Positions 1 through 9,619 of a stretch of 64,000 bases of DNA are shown here, piece after piece. The notes below the pieces were generated by a model, which worked only from the letters and a program-made list of their open reading frames with translations, ran no database searches and had not been told where the DNA came from. The stretch's first letter is position 1; each line of letters opens with the position of its first letter. Made by a program: the position numbers and the translations under genes. This stretch comes from JAHFPN01 sp963765745 (GTDB lineage Bacteria > Pseudomonadota > Alphaproteobacteria > Rhizobiales > Xanthobacteraceae). The DNA is taken from positions 744,001 through 808,000 of the forward strand of contig CAVXXM010000003.1 in the NCBI GenBank assembly GCA_963765745.1. The letters run 5' to 3'.

Positions 1-1023
1 GTGATAGGCGATGTCGGAGGCGAAATAGGTGTAGCTGCCGTCGGATTTCTTGAGCGGACGGTCCACGTCGTCGCCGAAAGCGGTCGAGCGGAACAGCGTC
101 TGCTCCCGGTCTTCCCAATCCTCGGGTACCTGGCCCTTGGGCGGCGGCAGGCGGCCCTCGTAGACGTGACCGGCCTTGCGAAGGGTCTCGATGGTGGCCG
201 CGACCTCGTCGATCTTGCCGGCGCTGAGCGAGCGCTCCGAGAAGAACACCTCGTGACGGATGGAGAGCGCGGCGAGATCCTCGCGGATCAAATCCAGCAT
301 CGCATCGATCGCCGTGGCGCGCACGATGGGAAGCCAATCGGCTTCGGGCTTCTGCAGGAGTGCGCGGCCGTGCGTCTTGGCTAGCGATTGGCCGACGGGC
401 TTGAGATATTCGCCGGGATAGAGCCCCTCCGGAATCGCGCCGATGTCGTCGCCCAGCGCTTCGCGGTAGCGCAGATATGCCGAGCGCGCGAGCGCATCGA
501 CCTGGGCGCCGGCATCGTTGACATAATACTCGCGCGTCACCGCAAAGCCGGTGAAGGCGAGCAGGCTCGCCAGCGCGTCGCCGAACACGGCGCCGCGGCC
601 GTGGCCGACGTGCATCGGCCCGGTCGGATTGGCCGAGACATATTCGACATTGATCTTCTCGCCGTGGCCGAGATCGGTGCGGCCAAAATTCCCTGCGGCG
701 GTCAGCGCGGCCTTCAGCACGTCGCGCCAGAATGCGGGATCGAGCGAGATATTGATGAAGCCGGGGCCGGCCACTTCCGTCTTGGTCACCTGCGGTACAT
801 CGACGAGCTTGGCCGCGATCATCACCGCGAGCTCGCGCGGCTTCATCGCCGCTTCCTTGGCGAGCACCATGGCGGCGTTGGTGGCGAGATCGCCGTGACT
901 CTCGTCGCGCGGCGGCTCGACCACGATGCGGCCGGTGTCGAGACCGGGCTTCAGCGCGCCGTCGCGCACGAGTGCTGCGACCGCGTCGCGCACGTGACCA
1001 TCGAAGATTGCATAGGGATTCAT
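1..1023 (-). CDS. argS: Arginyl-tRNA synthetase, N-terminal part (cut by window edge)
   Basis: Charges tRNA-Arg with arginine in the cytoplasm. I translated 341 uninterrupted codons from ATG (complement of 1021-1023) to the window edge; the C-terminal part with the anticodon-binding domain lies outside. The N-terminal Add1-like domain is followed by the class I motif region SANPTGPMHVGHGRGAVFGD, which carries the HVGH form of the HIGH signature, at about residues 131-150. The last visible residues are SDGSYTYFASDIAYH, typical of the ArgS catalytic core. It lies 30 bp downstream of dgt on the same strand, so co-transcription is likely. No frameshift is visible, unlike its neighbour. Confidence 0.95.
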   Translation of the reverse strand, partial: MNPYAIFDGHVRDAVAALVRDGALKPGLDTGRIVVEPPRDESHGDLATNAAMVLAKEAAMKPRELAVMIAAKLVDVPQVTKTEVAGPGFINISLDPAFWRDVLKAALTAAGNFGRTDLGHGEKINVEYVSANPTGPMHVGHGRGAVFGDALASLLAFTGFAVTREYYVNDAGAQVDALARSAYLRYREALGDDIGAIPEGLYPGEYLKPVGQSLAKTHGRALLQKPEADWLPIVRATAIDAMLDLIREDLAALSIRHEVFFSERSLSAGKIDEVAATIETLRKAGHVYEGRLPPPKGQVPEDWEDREQTLFRSTAFGDDVDRPLKKSDGSYTYFASDIAYH

Positions 1024-1053
1024 GAAAATTCTCGGCGCAAGGGCCCGCGCCGC

Positions 1054-2257
1054 CTAACGCAGATCGGGAGTCGAGTCAAAGAAACGCCGGTGCTGTTCGA
1101 GAGCGTAGCTATCGGTCATGCCGGCGATGAAATCGGCGGTGCGCCGCGCTCGGGCGTGCTCGTCGGCTGCGTTCATCCGCCACTCGGCTGGGAGGTCGGT
1201 AGGGCGGCGCATGAAGTGGCCAAACAAGTCGGCCACCACGCCTTCCGCCTGCCCCATGATGCCGAGCACCTTCTGATGGTGGTACATGCGCGGCGAGAGG
1301 AAATCCTTGATCGCGCGGTCGGTGGCCGCGGCAGGTTCGGAAAATCCGGCGACCGGCTTGCCCGCTTTGTGCACATCTTCCGATGAACGGAGCGCGAGTG
1401 CGGCCGCGCGCCGATCGGTCTCAGCGATCACGTCCTCGATCATGCGGGCGATCAGCCGGCGCGTCAGCTCGTTCACCAGCCGCGGCCGCTCGATTTCGCC
1501 GTAGCGGGTGCGCACCTGGGCGAGGATATCCTTCACCGTGAGCAGGCTTGCCAACTCATCGAGGCCGAACATGCCGGCGCGGAGACCGTCGTCGAGGTCG
1601 TGGGCGTCGTAGGCGATGTCGTCGGCTATCGCCGCGATCTGCGCTTCGGCGCTGGCGTAGCTCGCAAGCTCAAGATCCTGGCTGCGCGAATAGTCGAGGA
1701 TCGCTTTGGGCACGCCGCGCGCGGCATAGCGTTCGACCGGCTTTCCGGTGAGCATCGACCAGCGGCCCATTGTGTTTGACGATGCCCTCCAGCGTTTCCC
1801 AGGAGAGGTTCAGCCCGTCGAAGCCCGCGTAGCGGCGCTCCAACCGCGTCACGATCACCAGCGACTGGGCATTGTGATCGAAGCCGCCGAAGGCGCTCAT
1901 GCACTGGTCGAGCGCGCGCTCGCCGGCATGGCCGAAGGGCGGATGGCCGAGGTCGTGGGCCAGCGCCAATGCCTCGGCGAGGTCCTCATCGAGGCCGAGC
2001 CCGCGCGCCAGCGCGCGCGCGATCTGGGTCACTTCCAGCGTATGGGTGAGCCGCGTGCGGAAATGATCGCCTTCGTGAGAAACGAATACTTGCGTCTTGT
2101 GCTTGAGCCGGCGAAAGGCGCTCGAATGGATCACCCGGTCGCAATCGCGGCGAAATTCGTTGCGGGTCGGGGACGGCTCCTCGGCATGCAAACGGCCGCG
2201 CGAGCGCGCCGGATCGGCCGCCCAGGCGGCGCGCGGTCTAGTGCTGGCAACAGCCAT
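1054..2257 (-). CDS. dgt: Deoxyguanosinetriphosphate triphosphohydrolase-like protein (one frameshift)
   Basis: HD-domain dNTP triphosphohydrolase that splits dGTP (or dNTPs) into nucleoside and tripolyphosphate. The N-terminal part starts at ATG 2257 and shows HSSAFRRLKHKTQV and the HD motif HDLGHPPFGHAGE. The C-terminal part, from about 1747 down to 1054, is in another frame (KPVERYAARGVP onward). One extra base near 1747-1750 in the CACCGGAAAG context explains the break: KHNGPLVDAH then continues as GKPVER. The joined length of about 400 residues is normal for the family. The gene diverges from erpA and precedes argS. I infer a consensus error rather than gene loss, because both halves are well preserved. 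Confidence 0.88.
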
Positions 2258-2273
2258 GGCCCCTGCCCTTGAA

Positions 2274-2302
2274 TTGACACGCCCCAGGGAGCACTTAACT
2301 AT
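2274..2302 (+). promoter_or_regulatory. Sigma-70-like promoter for erpA
   Basis: TTGACA (2274-2279), 17 bases, then AACTAT (2297-2302). Transcription would start near 2309, about 30 bases before the chosen erpA start at 2341. This also argues against the upstream in-frame ATG at 2302, which overlaps the -10 box. Confidence 0.5.
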
Positions 2303-2340
2303 TGGATGGGCTCCGGTACAACCGGGCCTGGAGATTCGCC

Positions 2341-2670
2341 ATGGATACCGCCGTCATCGTCACCGAGCGGGCCGCGCGCAAAATCAACGAGATCTTGGGC
2401 CGCGAGACGACGCCGTCGGTGCTGCGCGTAAGCGTCGAGGGCGGCGGCTGCTCCGGATTTCAGTACAAATTCGACATCGATCGTGCGGCGGCCGCCGATG
2501 ACCTGGTGATCGAGCGCGAAGGCGCGATCGTGGTGGTCGATCCGGTTTCGCTGCAATACATGACCGGCTCCAAGCTCGATTTCGTCGACGATCTGCTCGG
2601 CGCCTCGTTCAAGGTCGAGAACCCGAAGGCGACCGCCTCCTGCGGCTGCGGCACCAGCTTCACGCTCTGA
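2341..2670 (+). CDS. erpA: Iron-sulfur cluster insertion protein, HesB/IscA family
   Basis: A-type carrier that delivers Fe-S clusters to apo-enzymes. The 109-residue protein has the three conserved cysteines: one in GGGCSGFQYKF and two in the C-terminal CGCGTSF. I chose ATG 2341 (MDTAVIVTERAARKI) because GGAG lies about 8 bases upstream and the length fits the family; an in-frame ATG at 2302 would add 13 residues but overlaps the predicted promoter. xth follows after 10 bp on the same strand, suggesting an erpA-xth operon divergent from dgt. Confidence 0.92.
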   Translation: MDTAVIVTERAARKINEILGRETTPSVLRVSVEGGGCSGFQYKFDIDRAAAADDLVIEREGAIVVVDPVSLQYMTGSKLDFVDDLLGASFKVENPKATASCGCGTSFTL

Positions 2671-2680
2671 TCGCGCACGC

Positions 2681-3473
2681 ATGCGCATCGCCACCTTCAA
2701 CGTCAATTCGATCGCGCAACGCGTAGAGCCGTTGAAGCAATGGCTCAAAGAGCGGGAGCCCGATGTCGTTTGCCTGCAGGAACTGAAATGCGTGGACCAG
2801 GCGTTTCCGCGCGGGGCGTTCCAGGATCTCGGCTATAACGTCGCCGTCCACGGGCAGAAGACCTATAACGGCGTCGCCATCCTCTCGAAGCTGAAGTTCG
2901 ACGAGGTCGAGGCGCGGCCTGCCGGGCGACAAATCCGACGAGCAGGCGCGCTATATCGAAGCGGTGATCTCGGTGAAGGGCGGCGTCGTGCGCGTCGCCT
3001 CGATCTATTTGCCGAACGGCAATCCGCCCGACGGCGACAAGTACCGCTACAAGCTCGCTTGGATGGAGCGCTTGATCGCGCACACGCAGAAACTGCTGGC
3101 GCTGGAGGAGCCGTTGGTGCTCGCCGGCGACTACAACGCGATTCCCACACCCGCCGACGTGCACGACCCGAAGCTCTGGGAAAGCGATGCGCTGTTCCTG
3201 CCGCAGACGCGCGCCAAGTTCCGCGAGCTGACCAGCCTCGGCCTCACCGACGCGCTGCGGGCGACGAGCGACGATCCCGGGCTCTACACGTTCTGGGACT
3301 ATCAGGCCGGCGCCTGGCAGAAGAACAACGGCATCCGCATCGATCACCTTCTATTGTCGCCGCAGGCCGCGGACCGGCTCACGGCCGCGGGCATCGATAA
3401 GGCCGTGCGCGGCCAGCTGAAGCCCTCGGATCACGTGCCGGTCTGGATCGATCTCGACATCGCTGCGGCCTGA
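2681..3473 (+). CDS. xth: Exodeoxyribonuclease III (one frameshift)
   Basis: AP endonuclease and 3'-5' exonuclease of base-excision repair, endonuclease/exonuclease/phosphatase fold. The N-terminal frame gives MRIATFNVNSI and CLQELKC with the metal-binding Glu. After about 2912 the reading continues one base later with LPGDKSDEQARYIEAV, then GDYNAIPTPADVHD and GIRIDHLLLSPQ with C-terminal SDHVPVW. One extra G near 2911-2912 explains the break. The joined protein of about 264 residues is normal length. It is probably co-transcribed with erpA. The damage is most simply a sequencing indel. Confidence 0.88.
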
Positions 3474-3539
3474 GCCGGCCGCACCCATTCCGCACAGCGG
3501 TTGCGCGCGGCGGCCGCTTGTAGCCGTCCCCGGTCGGCG

Positions 3540-3565
3540 CAATAGTCCTCAGCAATAGTCGTCAG
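3540..3565 (+). repeat. Two 13-bp tandem copies in the xth-TRAP intergenic region
   Basis: CAATAGTCCTCAG at 3540-3552 is followed directly by CAATAGTCGTCAG at 3553-3565, with one mismatch. The rest of the 176-bp gap (3474-3649) shows no gene, and I see no convincing promoter. Confidence 0.5.
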
Positions 3566-3649
3566 AAGTGCAAGACCGCGACCGGCCATTTACCGGGCGC
3601 GCCGATCGAGCACACGAGACGTCGCGCATCCGCGCGATCGGGGGAGGAA

Positions 3650-5679
3650 GTGAACAAGCCGCCGGCGATCGAGCCGATCGCGGGAATGCATCGCCATATC
3701 GGCGAAGCCGCGCCCACGCTGATGATCGAAGAAATAGAAGGCCGGAAGCTCGCTGGCATCGCGCGCCTCATTTTTGCGCTTGCCGCGATCGTCGCGACGT
3801 TCCTCGCGCTCAATCAGCTCCTGAACCTGCGGCTCTTCGTCGGCGTCGTGTTCATCGAGAACCGTTATCTGTTTCTGCTTGCAGCCACGCTTTTTCCGCT
3901 GGTGTTCCTCGCCTTTCCCGGGCGCAAGGGCGCGACGGGGTTCGTGCCCGCCTATGACTGGGTGCTGGCGGCGCTGAGCGCCGGTCTGCTGATCTGGTTC
4001 TCCTTCCAGGCGGAGCGGATTCTCTCCGAGGGCTGGGAGTACAGCGCGCCGTTGCGCGCGAAGATTCCGGCAGCAGTGCTCTGGCTCCTCATTCTCGAAG
4101 CGCTGCGGCGCACCAGCGGGTGGCCGATGGCGATCATCGTCGGCGTGTTCTCGCTCTATCCGGTGGTGGCCGAGGCGATCCCGAACCCGCTCAAGGGCAA
4201 GTCGCAAACGCTCGAGGACACCCTCGCCTATCACATCCTCAGCGCCGAATCCGCGTTCGGCATCCCGATGCGGGCCTTCGCCGAGATCGTGGTCGGCTTC
4301 ATCGTGTTCGGACTGGCGCTCAACTACACGGGCGGCGGACGGTTCTTCAACGATCTCGCGTTCGCACTGGTGGGCCGCGTGCGCGGGGGCGCCGCGCAGG
4401 TCGGCATCATCTCGAGCGCGCTGCAGGGCTCGATCAGCGGCAGCGTGATCTCGAACGTCATCAGCTCCGGCGTGGTGACGATCCCGGCGATGAAACGCAC
4501 CGGGTTCCGCGCCGACTATGCCGGCGCGGTCGAAGCGGTGGCGTCGACCGGCGCGGTGCTGATGCCGCCGGTCATGGGCTCGACCGCGTTCGTCATGGCC
4601 TCGTTCCTCGGCAAGTCCTATGGCGAGATCGCGCTCGCGGCGACGATACCGGCGCTCCTGTTCTATATCGCGCTCGTCGTGCAGGTCGACGCCTACTCGG
4701 CCCGGCTCGGGCTCAAGGGATTGCGCCGGGAGGAATTGCCGCGGCTCGGCGCGGTGATGAAGGAAGGCTGGTTCTATATCCCGGTATTCGCGCTGCTGGT
4801 GTTCCTGCTCGTCTCGCTGCAGGAGGAAGCGCTTGCGCCGTTCTATGCGACCGCGCTTTTGATCGCGATCAACCAGGCGCTGCCGCAACACCGGATGAAC
4901 CGGGACCAGTTGGTCGAGTTCGCGGCCGCGGTCGCGCGCGGGCTGGCGGAGCTGACGGCGATTCTGATGGCGGTCGGCTTCATCATCGGCGCGCTTTCGG
5001 TCACCGGGCTCGCCGGCACGCTCGCCAACGATCTGGTCTACGCCGCCGGCGGCGCGCCGCTCGTGCTCCTCGTCATGGGCGCCATCACCAGCTTCATCTT
5101 CGGCATGGGGATGACGGTGACGGCCTGCTACATCTTTCTCGCCATCGTGCTGGCGCCGCCTTTGGTCAAGGCCGGGCTCGATCCGCTCGCGGTGCATCTC
5201 TTCATCATGTACTGGGGCATGGTCTCCTTCATCACGCCGCCGGTGGCGCTCGCCACCTTCGCCGCGGCGCCGCTCGCGGGCGTTTCGGCGATGCGCATCG
5301 GGCTGCAATCGATCCGGCTCGGGACCGCGATCTATCTGGTGCCGTTCTGCTTCGTGCTGAACCCGGCGCTTCTGTTCAAGGGCGATCCCGGAACGGTCGC
5401 CAGCATCCATCGCCGCCGCATTCCTGGGTGTTGTGCTGATCGCTGCCGCGCTGCAGGGTTACGTGGTCGGCATCGGCCGCGTCCCCAATCATCCGGGCGG
5501 CTTGATCGCCCGCATCGCACTGATCGCGGGCGGCTTCCTTCTGGCGGCTGCCGGTTCCGCGGCTCACGGGCCTGCCCTTCACGATCAATCTTTTCATCGG
5601 AGCTGCGCTTGCGATATTCGGTCTCTTGTTGCTGTTCGCATTCAACCGCAAACTGAAACCAGGGAGGAACGCTGCATGA
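3650..5679 (+). CDS. Fused TRAP transporter permease (DctQ-DctM type), two frameshifts near the 3' end
   Basis: Membrane subunit of a TRAP transporter that takes up an organic acid using an ion gradient and the TAXI receptor encoded next. Many hydrophobic segments are visible, with the DctM-like repeats around VISNVISSGVVTIPAMKRTGF, GAVLMPPVMGSTAFVMASF and FGMGMTVTACYIFLA. The frame shifts near 5407 (reading goes on as IAAAFLGVVLIAAALQG) and near 5560 (LTGLPFTINLFIGAAL). The final stop TGA at 5677-5679 overlaps the receptor's ATG as ATGA. I chose GTG 3650, but its GGAGG is only about two bases away; ATG 3686 is an alternative. Substrate unknown. Confidence 0.85.
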
Positions 5680-6833
5680 AAATAAAGAACATTCTTCTCG
5701 CCGCCGCCATCGTGGCGGCGGCCGCCGCACCGGTCGCGGCGCAATCGATCAAGCTGCCGGAGACATTGACCTGGACCGCCTATGACGTCGGCTCCGGCGG
5801 CTACAATCAGGCGGTCGCCATCGGCAATGCACTCAAGAACAAGCTCGGCGTGAATCTCCGCGTGCTGCCGGGCAAGAACGACGTTTCGCGCAACATTCCG
5901 CTGCGCGACGGAAGAGCGCCGTTCTCGGCCAACGGCGTCGGCGGCAGCTATCTCGCGCAGGAAGGCGTGTACGAATTCGGCGCGCGCGAGTGGGGTCCGC
6001 AGGCGGTGCGCTCTCTGATTCTGAACAATTCCGACGCGCTGCTCACGATCGTGACGGCGAAGGACGCCAACATCCTCACCGCCGCCGATCTCAAGGGCAA
6101 GCGCGTAGCCTGGGTGGTCGGCGCGCCCTCGCTCAATCAGAACATCACGGCGCTCTTGGCGTTCGCCAATCTCACCTGGAACGACGTGAAGAAGGTCGAG
6201 TTCGGTGGTTTCGGGCAGGCGATGGACGCGATCATCGCCAATCAGGTCGATGCCGCCTTCTCATCCACCATCTCCGGCAACGTCTATAAGATCGCGTCCT
6301 CGCCGCGCGGTCTTCGCTATCCGGTGTTCGCCCATAGCGATAAAGCAGCCTGGGCGCGCGTGAATAAGGTCGCGCCGTTCTTCGTGCCGGCATTCGGCAC
6401 CGAAGGCGCCGATCTGTCGCCCGAGAAAAAAGCCGAAGCCGCCACCTATCCCTATCCGGTGCTGATGACGATGGCGGCGACCGATACCGACCTCGTCTAC
6501 AACATGACCCGGGCGATGGTGGAACTGTTCGACGACTACAAGGCCGGCGCGCCGGGCAATCTCGGCTGGGACATCAAGCGCCAGATTTTCGCCTGGGCGA
6601 TCCCGATGCACGACGGCGCGATCCGCTACTACAAGGAGCGCGGCTTGTGGACGGCCGAGCATCAGAAGCACAATGACGCAATGATCAAGCGTCAGGACAC
6701 CCTCGCCGCGGCATGGAAGGCGTATTTGCCGTCCGCACCGGCCGACGAGAAGGACTTCGCCAAGGGCTGGATGAAGGCGCGGGCGGAGGCGCTGACCAAG
6801 GCCGGGATGGACGTCGTCGTCACCGAGTGGTGA
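5676..6833 (+). CDS. TAXI-family TRAP solute-binding protein
   Basis: Periplasmic receptor of a TRAP transporter. The 385-residue protein begins with a Sec signal peptide (MKIKNILLAAAIVAAAAAP, cleavage probably after VAA near residue 22), then a mature domain starting SIKLPETLTWTAYDVGSGGY, which carries the GSGGY-like motif of TAXI receptors. GGAGG lies just upstream. The start codon overlaps the permease stop by four bases, so translation is probably coupled. A strong terminator follows 19 bases after the stop. The ligand cannot be deduced from sequence. Confidence 0.9.
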   Translation: MKIKNILLAAAIVAAAAAPVAAQSIKLPETLTWTAYDVGSGGYNQAVAIGNALKNKLGVNLRVLPGKNDVSRNIPLRDGRAPFSANGVGGSYLAQEGVYEFGAREWGPQAVRSLILNNSDALLTIVTAKDANILTAADLKGKRVAWVVGAPSLNQNITALLAFANLTWNDVKKVEFGGFGQAMDAIIANQVDAAFSSTISGNVYKIASSPRGLRYPVFAHSDKAAWARVNKVAPFFVPAFGTEGADLSPEKKAEAATYPYPVLMTMAATDTDLVYNMTRAMVELFDDYKAGAPGNLGWDIKRQIFAWAIPMHDGAIRYYKERGLWTAEHQKHNDAMIKRQDTLAAAWKAYLPSAPADEKDFAKGWMKARAEALTKAGMDVVVTEW

Positions 6834-6852
6834 TCGGCGTCTCCGAAAAAGG

Positions 6853-6885
6853 AAAAAGCCCGGCAAATTCCAGCCGGGCTTTTTT
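6853..6885 (+). terminator. Rho-independent terminator after the TAXI gene
   Basis: A 12-base arm AAAAAGCCCGGC (6853-6864), an 8-base loop and the complementary GCCGGGCTTTTT (6873-6885) with a T-run. Because the opposite arm carries the A-run it can also serve the minus-strand Sel1 gene ending at 6907, so it may be bidirectional. Confidence 0.9.
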
Positions 6886-6906
6886 ATTCGCGGGGCTTTC
6901 AATAGC

Positions 6907-7716
6907 TCAGCGCTGACCCTTCATCCAGCGTTTCAGATAGATCAGCGCGAGCGCGCTTTCGTCGGCAGTCGCGGCCAGCGAGGCTTCCTCGTGGGCATCG
7001 ACGATCCACTTGTCGTCGGGACCGGCGGCGGCGTCGCGCGCCAGCGTCAGCCACATCAGGCCCTGTGCCCCCTGACGCGGAATATCCTCGCCGCGGAACA
7101 GCATCTGCCCCAACAATGCTTGCGCCTGATATTGGCCTTTGTGCGAGGCGCTCGAGAGCCAGCGCAGCGCCTGGCGCGGATCCTTGTTCACGCCTACGCC
7201 TTCGAGATAGAGCCGCGCGAGTTGATACTGCGCGTCGGAATCGCCGAAATAGGACGCGGCGTAGTTGAACATGTCGCGCGCGCGCACGGCGTCGGAGCGG
7301 ACCGGCGTATTCGGAATGCCGGCGAGGTAATACGAGCCGAGCGCGACGAAGGCGCTGGCCACGAAGCGGGCCTGCGGGGTGAACGGCGATTCCTCGGAAT
7401 TCTCCGACGCGAGCCGGCTGAAATATTCGAACGCCTTCAGATCGTCGCGCTTGATGCCGTCGCCGTCGGCATACATGCGGCCGATCTTCCACAAGGCCAT
7501 CGGATGGCCCTGCTCGGCGGCGAAGCGCAATTCGGTAAAGGCCTTGACCTTCTCGCCGGCGATATAGTGCTGGGTGCCGGAACGGAACGCTTGCAGCGGT
7601 GTCGGCGCGGACACGACCGCCGGCGCGCGCTGCGGATCGAGCGCGGGCGCGGTCGCAGGGACCGTAAGAACGGCCGCGATAATCAGGCCAAGGCCCAATG
7701 CGTCAGATATCCGCAT
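6907..7716 (-). CDS. Secreted Sel1-repeat protein, ExoR-like
   Basis: A 269-residue protein with an N-terminal signal peptide (about residues 1-25, ending near ATAPA) and Sel1/TPR-like helical repeats: AAEQGHPMALWKIGRMYADG, DAQYQLARLYLEGVGV and QALLGQMLFRG. Length, export signal and repeat layout resemble ExoR, the periplasmic rhizobial regulator that restrains the ExoS/ChvI two-component system; this match is from memory and not proven. Its first 14 bases overlap the end of ilvD, so the two are probably translated from one mRNA. A bidirectional terminator lies behind it. Confidence 0.72.
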   Translation of the reverse strand: MRISDALGLGLIIAAVLTVPATAPALDPQRAPAVVSAPTPLQAFRSGTQHYIAGEKVKAFTELRFAAEQGHPMALWKIGRMYADGDGIKRDDLKAFEYFSRLASENSEESPFTPQARFVASAFVALGSYYLAGIPNTPVRSDAVRARDMFNYAASYFGDSDAQYQLARLYLEGVGVNKDPRQALRWLSSASHKGQYQAQALLGQMLFRGEDIPRQGAQGLMWLTLARDAAAGPDDKWIVDAHEEASLAATADESALALIYLKRWMKGQR

Positions 7717-9427
7717 AGGACTGCCTTTCGGCCGCGCCGCCCGGATGAGTCACGGCGCCGGCACGCGCCGGCCCGACCTGCTGCGTGTATTTCCAGAGAT
7801 AGCCCGAGCCGAAGCCGTTGTCGCGCGGCTTCCAGCCGCGCCGGCGGCTTTCGAACTCTTCGGCCGAGAGCTTTGCCTCGATCGTGCCCTGCTCGGCGTC
7901 GAGCATGATGAGGTCGCCGTCCTTCAAGAGCGCGATGGGTCCGCCGATGGCGGCCTCGGGTCCGACATGGCCCACGCAAAAGCCCCGCGTCGCGCCGGAG
8001 AAGCGCCCGTCGGTGATCAGCGCGACCTTGCCGCCCATGCCCTGGCCATAGAGCGCCGAGGTCGTGGCCAACATTTCGCGCATGCCGGGGCCGCCCTTGG
8101 GGCCTTCGTAACGGATCACCAGCACCTCGCCTTCCTTGTACTTGCGGTTCTTCACCGCCTCGAAGCAGGCCTCCTCGCCGTCGAAGCAGCGCGCGGGGCC
8201 CGCGAACTTGAGGTCGCTCATGCCGGCAACCTTCACGATCGCGCCTTCGGGCGCGAGATTGCCTTTTAGGCCGACGACGCCGCCGGTCTTGGTGATCGGC
8301 TTGTTGGCGGGCCGGACCACGTCCTGGTCCGGGTTCCATTTCACGCTCTTCATGTTCTCGGCGATCGTGCGGCCGGTCACGGTCATGCAGTCGCCGTGCA
8401 GGAAGCCGTGGTCGAGCAGCGTCTTCATGATGAGCGGCACGCCGCCGGCTTCGAACAAATCCTTGGCGACGTATTTCCCGCCGGGTTTCAGATCGGCGAT
8501 GTAGGGCGTCCTGCGCATCACCTCGGCGACGTCGAACAGATCGAACTTGATGCCGCACTCGTGCGCGATCGCCGGCAGATGCAGCGCGCCGTTGGTGGAA
8601 CCGCCGGTCGCGGCAACGACGACGGCGGCGTTCTCCAGCGCTTTCCTGGTGACGATGTCGCGCGGGCGGATATTGCGGCGCAAGAGTTCCATGATCTTCT
8701 CGCCCGCGACGGTGCAGAACCGGTCGCGGATTTCGTAAGGCGCCGGAGCGCCCGCCGAATACGGGAGTGCGAGGCCGATCGCCTCGGAAACCGTCGCCAT
8801 GGTGTTCGCCGTGAACTGTGCGCCACAGGCGCCCGCCGACGGGCAGGCGATCTGTTCGAGCTCTTCGAGGTCGTCGTCGGTCATCTTGCCGACCGAATGA
8901 GCGCCGACCGCCTCGAACACGTCCTGAATGGTCACCGGTTTGCCGCGGAAGGTGCCAGGCAGGATCGAGCCACCGTAAATGAACACTGAAGGCACGTTGA
9001 GGCGACACATGGCCATCATCATGCCGGGCAGGGATTTGTCGCAGCCGGCGATGCCGATCAGCGCGTCATACGAATGGCCGCGGATGGTGAGCTCGACGGA
9101 GTTGGCGATCACTTCGCGCGACGGCAGCGACGACTTCATGCCCTGGTGGCCCATGGCGATGCCGTCGGTCACGGTGATGGTGCAGAATTCGCGCGGCGTG
9201 CCCCTGGCCGCGGCGACGCCCTTCTTAACCGCCTGCGCCTGACGCATGAGCGCGATGTTGCAGGGCGCGGCTTCGTTCCAGCAGGTGGCGACGCCGACGA
9301 AGGGCTGGTGGATCTGCTCGCGCGTCAGACCCATGGCGTAATAGTAGGAGCGATGGGGCGCGCGCTCGGGCCCCTCCGTCACGTGACGGCTGGGGAGCTT
9401 GGATTTGTCGAAGGTCCTTGCGTCCAT
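7703..9427 (-). CDS. ilvD: Dihydroxy-acid dehydratase
   Basis: Fe-S dehydratase of the valine/isoleucine pathway, converting 2,3-dihydroxy-isovalerate to 2-ketoisovalerate. The 574 residues are full length and unbroken. Cluster and active-site motifs are visible: ATCWNEAAPC near residue 48, IAGCDKSLPGMMMA near 126, PSAGACGAQFTANTM near 198 and ITDGRFSGATRGFCVGHVGPEAA near the C-terminus. ATG 9427 is the natural start. The 190-bp region upstream (9428-9619) holds no gene I can recognise. The downstream Sel1 gene overlaps by 14 bases. Confidence 0.96.
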   Translation of the reverse strand: MDARTFDKSKLPSRHVTEGPERAPHRSYYYAMGLTREQIHQPFVGVATCWNEAAPCNIALMRQAQAVKKGVAAARGTPREFCTITVTDGIAMGHQGMKSSLPSREVIANSVELTIRGHSYDALIGIAGCDKSLPGMMMAMCRLNVPSVFIYGGSILPGTFRGKPVTIQDVFEAVGAHSVGKMTDDDLEELEQIACPSAGACGAQFTANTMATVSEAIGLALPYSAGAPAPYEIRDRFCTVAGEKIMELLRRNIRPRDIVTRKALENAAVVVAATGGSTNGALHLPAIAHECGIKFDLFDVAEVMRRTPYIADLKPGGKYVAKDLFEAGGVPLIMKTLLDHGFLHGDCMTVTGRTIAENMKSVKWNPDQDVVRPANKPITKTGGVVGLKGNLAPEGAIVKVAGMSDLKFAGPARCFDGEEACFEAVKNRKYKEGEVLVIRYEGPKGGPGMREMLATTSALYGQGMGGKVALITDGRFSGATRGFCVGHVGPEAAIGGPIALLKDGDLIMLDAEQGTIEAKLSAEEFESRRRGWKPRDNGFGSGYLWKYTQQVGPARAGAVTHPGGAAERQSYADI

Positions 9428-9619
9428 GGCCCGCTCTTCGCCGCCCCCGCAGGCCCCCCGGCCCGCACACAGAACGGAGGCGACAGGGAGCGTAATCGGT
9501 TCCGTTTATGGCGGGATGGCGGCGCGGACCAGCCGCAAACCCTTTATGGTTGCGATCTTCTGAAGGTGTGTCGCGGCGGACACAGGTGTTGCCCTGAAAT
9601 CCAAGGCCTGCGAAGGAAA

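Noticed and set aside
1..1386. Two long plus-strand frames (1-384 and 388-1386) in the first 1.4 kb
   Set aside because: They are the opposite strand of argS and dgt; the minus strand translates to unmistakable family sequence.
3590..5410. A 606-codon minus-strand open frame over the TRAP permease
   Set aside because: Its translation is almost all Arg, Asp, Glu, His and Gly, a composition typical of antisense shadows in high-GC DNA; the plus strand gives membrane helices.
4120..5439. A plus-strand 439-codon frame inside the TRAP permease
   Set aside because: Arg-rich alternate frame of the permease; no hydrophobic helices or motifs.
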